64,000 nt of DNA from Streptomyces cacaoi. Its GTDB lineage: Bacteria; Actinomycetota; Actinomycetes; Streptomycetales; Streptomycetaceae. The stretch spans positions 1 to 64,000 of the forward strand of contig NZ_BJMM01000013.1 in NCBI RefSeq assembly GCF_006539165.1, in the 5' to 3' direction. The first letter of the stretch is position 1. Each line of letters starts with the position of its first letter. Of this stretch, positions 48,849 through 56,936 are shown piece after piece. The position numbers and the translations under genes were made by a program. Below the pieces are notes generated by a model that did not search any database, had not been told where the DNA came from, and saw only the letters and a list, made by a program, of their open reading frames with translations.

Positions 48849-50276
48849 CTAGCCGACATCGAGTCGCAGGAGATCCTCCTCCGTCTCACGCCGCACGATC
48901 GTCCGTGCCGCACCGTCCTTGACGGCGACCACGGGCGGCCGCAGGGCGTGGTTGTAATTGCTCGCCATCGAGCGGCAGTACGCGCCGGTCGCGGGTACCG
49001 CCAGGAGGTCTCCGGGCGCGAGGTCGGCGGGCAGGAACGCGTCGCGCACGACGATGTCGCCGCTCTCGCAGTGCTTGCCGACCACGCGGCTGAGCATCGG
49101 CTCGGCGTCCGAGGAACGGGACACCAGCGCGACGCTGTACTCCGCGTCGTACAACGCGGTACGGATGTTGTCCGACATCCCGCCGTCGACGCTCACATAG
49201 GTGCGCAGCCCCTCCAGCTCCTTGAGCGTGCCCACCTCGTACAGCGTGAACGCCGTCGGCCCGACGATCGCGCGGCCCGGCTCGACCGACAGCCGCGGCA
49301 CCGCCAGCCCGGCCGCCTCGCACTCCCGTGTGACGATGTCGCGCAGGGCCTTGGCGATGTCGTGCGGCGCGCTCGGGTCGTCCTCCGCGGTGTAGGCGAT
49401 GCCCAGCCCGCCGCCCAGATCGATCTCCGGCAGCTCCACCCCGTGCTCGTCCCGCACGGCCGTCAGCAGACCGACGACGCGGCGTGCGGAGACCTCGAAG
49501 CCGGCCATGTCGAAGATCTGCGAGCCGATGTGCGAGTGGATCCCGGTCAGCTCCAGGTCGTCCAGCTGGAGCACCCGGCGGACGGCCTCCGCCGCCGGCC
49601 CTCCCCCGGCCTCCGGGTGTGCGGCGCTCCCGGCGAGCGCGAGCCCGAACTTCTGGTCCTCGTGCGCTGTCGCGATGAACTCGTGCGTGTGCGCCTCGAC
49701 ACCGACCGTGACCCGGATCTGCACCGGCTGCCGCCTGCCGTGCCGCCGCGCCGCGTGCGCCACCCGCGCGATCTCCTGGAACGAGTCGAGCACGATCCGC
49801 CCGACCCCGGCCCCGACCGCCCGGTCGATCTCCTCGGACGACTTGTTGTTGCCGTGCAGCGCGATCCGCTCCGGCGGCATCCCGGCGTCCAGCGCGGTGG
49901 CCAGCTCGCCACCCGAGCAGACGTCGAGGTTCAGCCCCTCCTCGTGCAGCCAGCGCACGACGGCACGGGAGAGGAACGCCTTCCCCGCGTAGTAGACGTC
50001 CGCGCCCTCGCCGAAGGCGGAGCGCCAGGCCCGGCAGCGGGCCCGGAAGTCGGCCTCGTCCAGGATGTAGGCGGGCGTACCGAACTCCTCGGCCAGCGCA
50101 CGGACATCGAGCCCGCCCACCGAGACGGCGCCGTCCGCGGACCGCCGGACGGTCTGCGCCCACACCTGCGGGTCGAGGCTGTTGAGATCGGCGGGCGGAG
50201 CTGTGCTCCCGGGGTAGCGCCCCTCCGGAAGCACATCGGCGTGCCGGGGCCCTGCGGGGTGTGCGGAACGGCTCAT
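48849..50276 (-). CDS. lysA: diaminopimelate decarboxylase
   Basis: 475-aa fold-III PLP decarboxylase making lysine from meso-DAP. PLP Lys in VYYAGKAFLSRAV, specificity/PLP region VCSGGELATALDAGMP, HIGSQIFD, EPGRAIVG and the second-subunit catalytic Cys in KHCESGDIVVRD. N-terminal 45 residues are a Pro/Ala-rich lead. Gene order nrtL-lysA-hom-thrC-thrB is conserved in Streptomyces. Confidence 0.96.
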   Translation of the reverse strand: MSRSAHPAGPRHADVLPEGRYPGSTAPPADLNSLDPQVWAQTVRRSADGAVSVGGLDVRALAEEFGTPAYILDEADFRARCRAWRSAFGEGADVYYAGKAFLSRAVVRWLHEEGLNLDVCSGGELATALDAGMPPERIALHGNNKSSEEIDRAVGAGVGRIVLDSFQEIARVAHAARRHGRRQPVQIRVTVGVEAHTHEFIATAHEDQKFGLALAGSAAHPEAGGGPAAEAVRRVLQLDDLELTGIHSHIGSQIFDMAGFEVSARRVVGLLTAVRDEHGVELPEIDLGGGLGIAYTAEDDPSAPHDIAKALRDIVTRECEAAGLAVPRLSVEPGRAIVGPTAFTLYEVGTLKELEGLRTYVSVDGGMSDNIRTALYDAEYSVALVSRSSDAEPMLSRVVGKHCESGDIVVRDAFLPADLAPGDLLAVPATGAYCRSMASNYNHALRPPVVAVKDGAARTIVRRETEEDLLRLDVG

Positions 50277-50290
50277 GACTCTTCGTGTCC

Positions 50291-51166
50291 CTAGATGTGT
50301 GCGGGTGCGGTGACGCCGAGCTGGGACAGGCCGCCGGCCAGCACCGCTGCGGTGGCTTCGGCGAGAGCCAGCCGCGCACGGTGGGCGGCCCCGGGTTTCT
50401 CGTCCCCGCGGGGCAGCGGCTCACCGGCGTCGTGGAAGTCCGCGAAGGCACCGGCGACGGCGTCCAGGTGGCGGGCGAGCGGCCCCGGCTCCGTGATCCG
50501 CGCCCGGTCGGCGAGCAGCGCCAGCAGCCGGCGCCCGCCGGAGCCCACCGCCGTCTGCCGGCCGCTGGGCTCAGGCCCGGCGCCCAGCTCACGCCCGGCG
50601 CGCACGAGGGCGCAGGCACGCGCGTGGGCGTACTGCACGCGGAACAGCGAGCTGGAGCGCTCCGTCCGGACCGCCAGCGCCTCCGGGCGCTCACCGGTCG
50701 CCTCGGCCCAGCGCGGAATGTCCCGCGCCGGATCGTCCTCCACCCGCGCCCGGGGAAGGACCTCGGCGCCCTCCGGCCACACGGCGGCGTCCGGATCACC
50801 GCCCCCTCCCGGGGCTCCCGGCACGGCACCGGGCGCGGCCCGGCTCCCCATGAGCTCCCGTACGAGCGCGCCCCGCGCCCCCTCGTCCAGCGTCACGTTC
50901 ACAAAACCCCCGCCGACCACCTCGGCCGAGGCCACCCCCTCCGCGCGCCCGAGCCGGGCACACAGCACATCCGCGACCTCACGGGGGGTGGCCCCCGCCT
51001 GCGCGGCGATCCGGAAGGCGATGCCCGTCGCGTAGTCGCCGGGCCCTCTGCGGGGCGGCGACTCGACGACGATGCGGGGCCTCTCGGGGAGGCCGCGCAC
51101 CTCCCCTGCCGCATGGGCGCAGCGCAGCGTGTGCCGGAGGGTGCGCGAGAGCTGGGCGGGGGTCAC
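50291..51166 (-). CDS. nrtL: ArgS-related anticodon-binding protein NrtL
   Basis: 291 aa, an arginyl-tRNA synthetase without its catalytic core. The first 95 or so residues match the ArgRS N-terminal additional domain (PRIVVESPPRRGPGDYATGIAFRIAAQAG...GGGFVNVTL). The rest matches the DALR anticodon-binding domain (YAHARACALVRAGRE, ending LARHLDAVAGAFADFHDAG). No HIGH or KMSK motif is present. It probably binds tRNA-Arg or a mimic. The GTG start has no ribosome-binding site, but TACGCT at -12 to -7, so it is likely leaderless. 14 nt before lysA. Confidence 0.87.
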   Translation of the reverse strand: MTPAQLSRTLRHTLRCAHAAGEVRGLPERPRIVVESPPRRGPGDYATGIAFRIAAQAGATPREVADVLCARLGRAEGVASAEVVGGGFVNVTLDEGARGALVRELMGSRAAPGAVPGAPGGGGDPDAAVWPEGAEVLPRARVEDDPARDIPRWAEATGERPEALAVRTERSSSLFRVQYAHARACALVRAGRELGAGPEPSGRQTAVGSGGRRLLALLADRARITEPGPLARHLDAVAGAFADFHDAGEPLPRGDEKPGAAHRARLALAEATAAVLAGGLSQLGVTAPAHI

Positions 51167-51172
51167 GGAACA

Positions 51173-51178
51173 AGCGTA
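51173..51178 (-). promoter_or_regulatory. -10 hexamer for leaderless nrtL mRNA
   Basis: TACGCT exactly at -12 to -7 from the GTG at 51166; no Shine-Dalgarno. Confidence 0.55.
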
Positions 51179-51275
51179 TGGGAGGCCCACCAGGGCCACG
51201 CGAACAGGTTTCTGCTCCGCCCCGCACCCCACCGCGGCCCGCACCCCGGGACGCGTCCCGCCCCGGACGGCCCGC

Positions 51276-51821
51276 TCAGGGCTCGACGGTCCCGGAAACG
51301 GCGGACCCGGGCGCCCGCGCCGCACCCTCCCCCGCTCCGGCTCTGCCGCACTCCTCCTCGCCGTCCCCGGCGCTTCTGCTCTCCGGAACCGCGACGGTCT
51401 CCCGCACGGCCGGCTCCGCCGCGGACGCCCGACCCGTGGTTCTGCCGTGCATCAACTGCCGCACCATGCGCACCAGCTCGGCAGGCTCGAAAGGTTTCGC
51501 GAGGAAGGCGTCCACACCCGTCTCGGCGCCCACCACACCGGAATGATTCAGCTCGGTCGACGCCGTCACCAGCGCGACCGGGACGTCCCGCGTCCGCGGA
51601 TCCGCCCGGAGCCGCTCGGCGGTCCGCACCCCGTCGAGCCGCGGCATCACGGCATCGAGCGTGACGACGTCCGGCTGGAGGCGGTGCACCACCTCCAGGC
51701 ACTCGGCGCCGTCGACTGCGGTCACCACCTCGAAGCCCTCCAGCTCGAGATTGACCCTGATCAGCTGCCGGATGACGCTGCTGTCGTCGACAACCAGCAC
51801 CCGGCCGGACATACCTGGCAC
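51276..51821 (-). CDS. stand-alone response regulator (receiver domain)
   Basis: 181 aa. One CheY-like receiver: acidic Asp12-Asp13 (RVLVVDDSSV), phosphoacceptor Asp56 (VVTLDAVMPRLDG), Thr in ALVTAS and Lys in FLAKPFEPAEL. A 45-residue Glu/Ala/Gly tail follows, with no output domain. No histidine kinase is adjacent. Start either the GTG at 51821, with TACGCT 7 nt upstream (leaderless), or the ATG at 51812; neither has a strong ribosome-binding site. Confidence 0.88.
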   Translation of the reverse strand: MPGMSGRVLVVDDSSVIRQLIRVNLELEGFEVVTAVDGAECLEVVHRLQPDVVTLDAVMPRLDGVRTAERLRADPRTRDVPVALVTASTELNHSGVVGAETGVDAFLAKPFEPAELVRMVRQLMHGRTTGRASAAEPAVRETVAVPESRSAGDGEEECGRAGAGEGAARAPGSAVSGTVEP

Positions 51822-51828
51822 ACCACAC

Positions 51829-51834
51829 AGCGTA
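51829..51834 (-). promoter_or_regulatory. -10 hexamer for the leaderless response-regulator mRNA
   Basis: TACGCT ends 7 nt before the GTG at 51821. It is the same hexamer as upstream of nrtL. Confidence 0.45.
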
Positions 51835-51968
51835 GGCGCGCAACTCCACGCCCGGAGGGCTTTTGCCCATTTCCGCCCCCTCACCTCCCCCGCCGGTGAA
51901 ACCCCGTTCCGGACCACCCCCCACAAGCTGATAGTGTTCTTCATGTCGCCGCCACAGACGGCCGACAA

Positions 51969-52040
51969 GCCCCCGTAGCTCAGGGGATAGAGCAACGGCC
52001 TCCGGAGCCGTGTGCGCAGGTTCGAATCCTGCCGGGGGTA
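51969..52040 (+). tRNA. tRNA-Arg (anticodon CCG)
   Basis: 72-nt cloverleaf. Acceptor arms GCCCCCG and CGGGGGT (last pair G-U), D arm GCTC...GAGC, anticodon stem ACGGC/GCCGT around loop CTCCGGA (anticodon CCG, reads CGG), T arm GCAGG-TTCGAAT-CCTGC, discriminator A at 52040. CCA is not encoded. It is divergent from the response-regulator gene. Confidence 0.95.
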
Positions 52041-52060
52041 CTTCTCGTCGAAGTACCGAA

Positions 52061-52104
52061 ACGCCCTGTGACCGACCCGAGATGTCGATCACGGGGCGTC
52101 TTTG
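52061..52104 (+). terminator. tRNA-Arg terminator
   Basis: 15-bp near-perfect inverted repeat (ACGCCCTGTGACCGA with TCGATCACGGGGCGT) with a 9-nt loop and then CTTTG, 20 nt after the tRNA. Confidence 0.75.
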
Positions 52105-52210
52105 CATGCTCGCCCGGTGACCCGTCTCGCTGTCCCCGCAACGGGTCCGCTCCTACGCGAGCACACCTCCCGACATCCGCGGAAGACACGGCACCGGCGG
52201 GGACGCCGTC

Positions 52211-53128
52211 TCAGTCGCCCACCCGCACAGGCGTGATGACGTAGCCCATCTCCAACAGCCGTGGCAGATAGTGCTCCAGAGCCTGCACGGACTGCGAGCG
52301 GTTGCCGCCGCCGTCGTGCGAGAGGACGATCGCCCCCGCGTCCGCGCCGGAGATCACCCGGGAACGGATGGTGGCCGCGCCGGGCCGCGACCAGTCGGTG
52401 GTGTCCACGGACCAGCCCACCGGCTCCATGCCCAGCCGTGCACAGATGCGCAGCGAAGCGCGGTCCCACGCGCCGTACGGTGCCCGGGCCAGGCTGGGAG
52501 GCGCCCCGAGCAGGCGGTACAGCAGCCGGCTCGTGCCCCCCAGCTCCTCCTCGACCCGCTGCACCGACAGCTTGTCGAGCTGCGGATGGCTCCAGCTGTG
52601 GTTGCCGACGAGGTGCCCGTCCGCCGCGATCTTCTTGACCAGATGCGGATACTCCTGGGCGCACTGCCCGACGACGAAGAAGGTCGCCTTGACCCCGTGC
52701 CGCCGCAGCACGTCGAGGACGGCCGGGGTGTGCACGGGGTGCGGGCCGTCGTCGAAGGTCAGCGCGATCCGCTTGTCCTCACCGCCCAGCCGCAGGTGGG
52801 CACCCTGGCGCACGGAAGTGGGCAACCGCGCGCCGGAGCGCCCCACGGTTCCCCGGGGCACGCCCGTGTAGGGGCGTGTGCGGTACGAGTAGGGGCGCCC
52901 CGCGCTCGCATGCGCAGGCCGCCGTCCCAGGCGACCGGACGCGGCTGCCCCGTGCAGCCGGCCCGATGACGAGGAGGCGCCGCCGAGCGCCCGGTGGGAC
53001 GATGCCGCACCGGACGCACCTCCGGTCGAGTCCTGCGTCCAGGCCCAGCCACCGGCGGCACCGAGGCAGGCCACGGCTCCGCCCAGCAGAGCCCGACGAC
53101 GCGTCAGTCCACACTTGTCATACTGCAT
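52211..53128 (-). CDS. exported polysaccharide deacetylase (NodB fold)
   Basis: 305 aa. Twin-arginine-like signal TRRRALLGGAVACLGAAGG at 9-27, then a Ser/Gly/Arg-rich linker to 105. The NodB domain has ALTFDDGPH (Asp126-Asp127), metal ligands His177 and His181 in NHSWSHPQL, RAPYGAWD, and a C-terminal AIVLSHDGGGNRSQSV. Removes N-acetyl groups from chitin, peptidoglycan or similar glycans. Start ATG at 53128. Confidence 0.9.
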   Translation of the reverse strand: MQYDKCGLTRRRALLGGAVACLGAAGGWAWTQDSTGGASGAASSHRALGGASSSSGRLHGAAASGRLGRRPAHASAGRPYSYRTRPYTGVPRGTVGRSGARLPTSVRQGAHLRLGGEDKRIALTFDDGPHPVHTPAVLDVLRRHGVKATFFVVGQCAQEYPHLVKKIAADGHLVGNHSWSHPQLDKLSVQRVEEELGGTSRLLYRLLGAPPSLARAPYGAWDRASLRICARLGMEPVGWSVDTTDWSRPGAATIRSRVISGADAGAIVLSHDGGGNRSQSVQALEHYLPRLLEMGYVITPVRVGD

Positions 53129-53288
53129 GACTTATAGATCTCACGGCTCCCGCACGGCCGCGTTCATTGACACGGCCCCGGCAGCGACTTCAGCCGCACG
53201 CAGCTCCCGGCGTGCGCGATCCGCGCTTCCCGGTTACGCCCGGCCCCCAGGGCGGGGCCTCCCACCCGGAAGTCGGCCGCCGAGCCCG

Positions 53289-54194
53289 TCACTCCAGCTC
53301 GTACCGGTGCTCCGGCTCCTGCTCCCGGCGGACGACGGCGACCGGGCACGCCGCGTGATGCAGGATCGCCTGGCTGACCGACCCCAGCAGCAGCCCCGCG
53401 AAACCACCGCGCCCCCGCGCGCCCACCACGAGGAGCTGCGCCTCCTCGCTCGCCTCGATCAGTGCCTGCCGCGTGTACTCCTGGATCAGCTGCGGGACGA
53501 CGCGGACCTCCGGGTACTGCTCACGCCAGGGTGCGAGCGCGGCCTCCAGGGTGCGCTCGGCCTCGGCCCTGAGCGTGTCGAGGTCGTAGACGGGCGGCAT
53601 CTGCACCCCCGGTCCGACGGCGACCGGCCCCGTCCAGTTGTTCCAGGCGTGCAGGGCGACGAGTTCGGCCCCGCGCAACGAGGCTTCGGCGAACGCCCAG
53701 CCGACGGCCGCGTCTCCCACGTCCGAGCCGTCGACCCCCAGCAGCAGGGGCCCGGAGGCGGCCGGCCTGCCCCGCGCGACGAGCAGCGGGCACGCGGCGT
53801 GCGCGGCGAGGTGGACCGCCACGGAACCGACGAGCAACCCCGTGACGCCTCCGAGGCCCCGCGTTCCCACGACGACGAGCGCGGCGCCCTGCGAGGCGTC
53901 CGTCAGCACGGACAGCGGCGACCCCGCCACGACAGCCGCGGTCACCTCCAGCCCCGGCTGCGCCAGCCGTGCCCGCGCGGCCGCCTCCTCTGCGGTCTGC
54001 TGCGCCTCGTTGTCCAGCACGCCCTCGGGCTGCGCGACGCCGGAGGGCCCGAGCGGCACCTTCGTCAGCTGCCGGGAGAAGGCGTGGACGATCCGCAGCG
54101 CACTCCCGCGCAACACCGCCTCCCGCGCCGCGACGACCACCGCGTCGAAGCTCGAAGGTGACCCGTCCACTCCCACAACGACTGTTGCGCTCAC
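53289..54194 (-). CDS. universal stress protein with two Usp domains
   Basis: 301 aa. Domain 1 starts VVVGVDGSPSSFDAV; domain 2 starts LLGVDGSDVGDAA. Both have the ATP-binding G-2x-G-9x-G-S motif (GTRGLGGVTGLLVGS and GARGRGGFAGLLLGS), so both should bind ATP. Start GTG at 54194, with GAGGAG 7 nt upstream; an ATG five codons earlier contains that ribosome-binding site. Signal and partner unknown. Confidence 0.9.
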   Translation of the reverse strand: MSATVVVGVDGSPSSFDAVVVAAREAVLRGSALRIVHAFSRQLTKVPLGPSGVAQPEGVLDNEAQQTAEEAAARARLAQPGLEVTAAVVAGSPLSVLTDASQGAALVVVGTRGLGGVTGLLVGSVAVHLAAHAACPLLVARGRPAASGPLLLGVDGSDVGDAAVGWAFAEASLRGAELVALHAWNNWTGPVAVGPGVQMPPVYDLDTLRAEAERTLEAALAPWREQYPEVRVVPQLIQEYTRQALIEASEEAQLLVVGARGRGGFAGLLLGSVSQAILHHAACPVAVVRREQEPEHRYELE

Positions 54195-54498
54195 GTCCAC
54201 GCTCCTCATCCGGGTCCGCCGGCCCGCCCCGCTCCCGGCCACCGCACGGGCCCGGCTGCCGCCTTACAGCCTTACCGCCCGCCCGGCCCACCGGCAGGGA
54301 CGGATGGCCCGAACGGGCGGGACCAGCGGGGAACCGCCCCGGCTCGAACGTCCCGCACGAGTCGGTGCACACGTGTCCGAACGGCAGCGGATCTGATCGG
54401 ATCACCGCCTGTCGTCCGAGTGAACCTCCGCAACCAAGCGTGGATGCCCGAGTTGTCCAGTGCGCTCGCGTCTGAGCTCCCATCAGGAGGACTAATCA
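54195..54498. other. 304-nt divergent region upstream of the rodlin-chaplin cluster
   Basis: No gene. Contains GATC-spaced repeats (GATCTGATCGGATC at about 54390-54403). It should contain the cluster promoter; sporulation sigma factors of the BldN class drive rodlin genes in other Streptomyces, but no confident match was found here. Confidence 0.4.
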
Positions 54499-54900
54499 AT
54501 GATCAAGAACGCGCTGGCCACCGCCGCCGCTGCCACGGCCGTCGTCGGCCTGACGGCCCCCCAGGCGATGGCCGCCGGCGATGACCGCGGCACCACGACG
54601 GTGAACGGGAACGGCGCGGCCCAGATGTACGGCAACTCCGCCACGCACGGGAACTGGAGCCCCCAGTTCGCGCTGATCCAGGGCTCGCTCAACAAGCCCT
54701 GCATCGCCCTGCCCGGCAAGGCCAACCTCGGCTCGCTGGTGGGAGTTGTTCCGATCACGGTCCAGGACCTCAACGTCCTGTCCAACCCGCAGAACCAGCA
54801 GTGCACGGAGAACTCCACCCAGTCCAAGGGCGACGAGTCCCTCTCGCACCTCCTGGACCGGGTGGGCCTGCTCTCCAACAACGGCACCGCCAACCGCTGA
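54499..54900 (+). CDS. rodlin (RdlA/RdlB-type surface protein), copy 1
   Basis: 133 aa. Signal peptide (MIKNALATAAAATAVVGLTAPQAMA), then the rodlin domain: GTTTVNGNGAAQMYGNSATHGN, ALIQGSLNKPCIALPGKANLGSLVG and NVLSNPQNQQCTENSTQSKGDE, with two cysteines. Rodlins organise chaplin fibrils into the rodlet layer on aerial hyphae and spores. Strong AGGAGG ribosome-binding site. First gene of the cluster. Which of rdlA/rdlB it corresponds to is not resolved. Confidence 0.93.
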   Translation: MIKNALATAAAATAVVGLTAPQAMAAGDDRGTTTVNGNGAAQMYGNSATHGNWSPQFALIQGSLNKPCIALPGKANLGSLVGVVPITVQDLNVLSNPQNQQCTENSTQSKGDESLSHLLDRVGLLSNNGTANR

Positions 54901-54917
54901 GCCTCCGCTCCGCGACG

Positions 54918-54955
54918 AAAGGCCCGGGAAGCGCCACGCTCCCCGGGCCTTTCGC
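54918..54955 (+). terminator. terminator after rodlin 1
   Basis: 11-bp stem AAAGGCCCGGG / CCCGGGCCTTT, 17 nt after the stop codon, with the T-run forming part of the stem end. Confidence 0.7.
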
Positions 54956-55057
54956 TGCCCGCTTGCGGCTCCGTTGTGCTCACCCGACAAAAGACGGCCC
55001 GAGCATACGATTCCGCCGTCTGAGGGAGACACCCGGCAATTCCGCTTTATTCGTGTC

Positions 55058-55079
55058 GCCTGGATCCCTGTCCTCGTTA
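55058..55079 (+). promoter_or_regulatory. shared GCCTGGATCC and CGTTA elements upstream of the short chaplin
   Basis: GCCTGGATCC (55058-55067) and CGTTA (55075-55079) lie in the leader of the short chaplin. The same 10-mer recurs at 56361-56370, with a CGTTA at 56395, before the secreted protein gene at 56496, though at different spacing. The CGTTA might be part of a sporulation-sigma -10 element. Confidence 0.35.
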
Positions 55080-55175
55080 CGAATGGCGACAGCGGAGTTG
55101 CAGGCGATCAGCCCGCACTCGTGGACATACGAAATCCGTGGTCCAGCGAACACCCGCTCAAGAAAGGACTCCCAC

Positions 55176-55412
55176 GTGAAGTACACGAAGGTTGCGACGG
55201 TCGCCGCAGGCACCCTGATGGCTCTGGGCACCGCCGCCGCTCCGGCCCTCGCCGACTCGGGTGCCTCTGGCGGCGCCGCGGGTTCCCCTGGCGTCCTGTC
55301 GGGGAACGTGGTCCAGGCTCCGATCCACCTGCCGGTCAACCTCTGCGGGAACACGATCAACATCATCGGCCTGCTCAACCCGGCGTTCGGCAACACCTGC
55401 GTCAACAACTGA
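55176..55412 (+). CDS. short chaplin (ChpE/H-type)
   Basis: 78 aa. Signal peptide (KYTKVATVAAGTLMALGTAAAPALA) and one chaplin domain (GSPGVLSGNVVQAPIHLPVN, then LCGNTINIIGLLNPAFGNTC). The two Cys typically form the disulfide of the amyloid-forming unit. Chaplins lower surface tension so aerial hyphae can emerge. GTG start preceded by AAAGGA. Similar to ChpH, which lies next to a long chaplin in S. coelicolor. Confidence 0.93.
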   Translation: MKYTKVATVAAGTLMALGTAAAPALADSGASGGAAGSPGVLSGNVVQAPIHLPVNLCGNTINIIGLLNPAFGNTCVNN

Positions 55413-55447
55413 CCTTCCGCGGTACGCGGAACCAGTCCGGATCGGCT

Positions 55448-55494
55448 CCGGTGCGTGGGGCGTGGAGCTCACGCACCGGGGCCGTCCCCTTTTT
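55448..55494 (+). terminator. terminator after short chaplin
   Basis: 10-bp stem CCGGTGCGTG / CACGCACCGG and a run of five T at 55490-55494. Confidence 0.65.
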
Positions 55495-55579
55495 CGAAGA
55501 ACCCTCCGAGCACGCGGGGGCGCACCCGGGCCTGAGCGGGTACCGGCCCTCCGCGACAGACTGAGAGCAGGAAGAGACC

Positions 55580-56182
55580 ATGCGACAGGTCTTGAGCAGG
55601 AGCCTCATGACCGCCGCCGCGACGAGCGGTGTGCTGGCCGGCGCGGCCGGATACGCGCAGGCGGACGCGGGTGCCCAGTCCGGCGCCGCGAACTCGCCCG
55701 GCGTGCTGTCGGGCAACACGGTGCAGGCTCCCGTGCACATCCCGGCCAACGTGTGCGGCAACTCGGTCAGCGTCGTCGGGCTGCTGAACCCGACGTTCGG
55801 CAACCAGTGCGCCAACGACGGTTCCCCGGCACGTCCGGCCGAGCGGCCCGCCCCGGAGAAGCCGGCTCCCGAGGCACCGGAGCACGACCACCACGAGCGG
55901 ACGCCGGAGAAGCCTGCCGAGCAGGCACCGCCCGCCGATTCCTCCGAGCGCGTCGTGCACGAAGAGCAGCCCGTCGAGCGGGCCTCCGTCCCGGCCCAGC
56001 GCGCCCCCGCGCAGCCGGCCGCGGAACAGGAGGCTCCGCGTGCGGCCCAGGAGGCGCGCCCGGCGGACCCGCAGCTCGCGGCCACCGGGGCCGCCGGGGC
56101 CGGGGCGATGGCGGCGCTGGGTGCCGGCGTGCTCGCCGGCGGCCTCGTCCTCTACCGCCGCTCCACCCGCCGGAACGGCTGA
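55580..56182 (+). CDS. cell-wall-anchored chaplin with a single chaplin domain
   Basis: 200 aa. Signal peptide (about 1-29) and one chaplin domain (30-76; SPGVLSGNTVQAPVHIPANV, CGNSVSVVGLLNPTFGNQC). A 90-residue Pro/Glu/Ala/His-rich linker follows, then a sortase signal LAATG with a C-terminal membrane helix and RRSTRRNG tail. LAXTG is the class E sortase motif of Streptomyces long chaplins. Known long chaplins (ChpA-C) carry two chaplin domains; this one has a single domain, so it looks like a reduced or hybrid form. ATG start. Confidence 0.92.
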   Translation: MRQVLSRSLMTAAATSGVLAGAAGYAQADAGAQSGAANSPGVLSGNTVQAPVHIPANVCGNSVSVVGLLNPTFGNQCANDGSPARPAERPAPEKPAPEAPEHDHHERTPEKPAEQAPPADSSERVVHEEQPVERASVPAQRAPAQPAAEQEAPRAAQEARPADPQLAATGAAGAGAMAALGAGVLAGGLVLYRRSTRRNG

Positions 56183-56210
56183 TTCCGGCCACCGGCGCCG
56201 AAGTGAAGGA

Positions 56211-56237
56211 CGGGGCGGACCGCACCGGTCCGCCCCG
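56211..56237 (+). terminator. terminator after the anchored chaplin
   Basis: 11-bp stem CGGGGCGGACC / GGTCCGCCCCG with a 5-nt loop, 28 nt after the stop codon. Confidence 0.65.
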
Positions 56238-56279
56238 CACCGACGTCCGCGACACCGGGCACCTCCCTCCCTCTCGTCC

Positions 56280-56304
56280 GGTCCCGGAAGGTTTCTCCGG
56301 GACC
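56280..56304 (+). other. hairpin in the leader of the small secreted protein
   Basis: 9-bp stem GGTCCCGGA / TCCGGGACC. TCCGGAAA (56350-56357) and TTTCCGGA (56375-56382) form another dyad just upstream of the gene. Possible operator or read-through control. Confidence 0.4.
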
Positions 56305-56495
56305 GGTCCCTTGCGCAGCGGGAGGGTGCCGATCGCATTTTGCGCGACTTCCGGAAAAGTGCCTGGATCCGTCGTTTCCGGAGCGACTCGTTGTCGTTAT
56401 CAAGAGCGACGTCGGAGGCGCCGGGTGCCGCGAATTCCCGGGTCGTTCCGTCGTATTGCCGGAACTCACGCCACCTCTCCGGGGAGAAGCACCAC

Positions 56496-56804
56496 ATGAA
56501 GTACAGCAAGACCGCCGCCGCTGTCGCGGGTTCGGTGATGGCTCTGGGAGCCGCGGCTCCGGCCGTCGCCGACCAGGCCGCCCCCACGCCGAACTTCAGC
56601 CTCAACGGTGGCCTGCAGAAGGGCCTCCAGAGCGAGACCCTGGACGCGGCCCCCATCGACGGGCCGCAGGTCAGGAAGGTGTCGGAGGGCGTCAAGGGCA
56701 CTGCGGCCCAGGGCGCGGAGCAGGGCAAGCAGCTCCTCGGCGGGCTGCTGGGCGGCCTCCCCCTCAAGAGCCTGCCCGTGGCCGGCGGACTGCTCGGCCA
56801 GTAG
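56496..56804 (+). CDS. small secreted protein inside the rodlin-chaplin cluster
   Basis: 102 aa. Signal peptide (MKYSKTAAAVAGSVMALGAAAPAVA), then about 75 residues without cysteine and a Gly/Leu-rich end (QLLGGLLGGLPLKSLPVAGGLLGQ). Strong GGGGAG ribosome-binding site. Neither a chaplin nor a rodlin; its N-terminus resembles the short chaplin's signal peptide (KY-T/S-K). Function unknown, but location and export point to the aerial surface layer. Confidence 0.78.
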   Translation: MKYSKTAAAVAGSVMALGAAAPAVADQAAPTPNFSLNGGLQKGLQSETLDAAPIDGPQVRKVSEGVKGTAAQGAEQGKQLLGGLLGGLPLKSLPVAGGLLGQ

Positions 56805-56936
56805 TCACGGAGCTCAACGCTCCGGACGTCACGCCGTATTCACCATTCAGGTGAAAAAGAAAAACTCACCAAGCGGAAGATAGTTGAACCCGACGTCCCA
56901 GACTTCCGCACTCTTCAAGGAAGAACGGTAGAACCC

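Noticed and set aside
48886-50829. 647-residue minus-strand frame across lysA and nrtL
   Set aside because: Shadow frame; the conserved enzymes read in a different frame.
51969-52104. tRNA-Arg as an occupied phage or ICE attachment site
   Set aside because: No integrase, excisionase or duplicated tRNA 3' end lies within the window.
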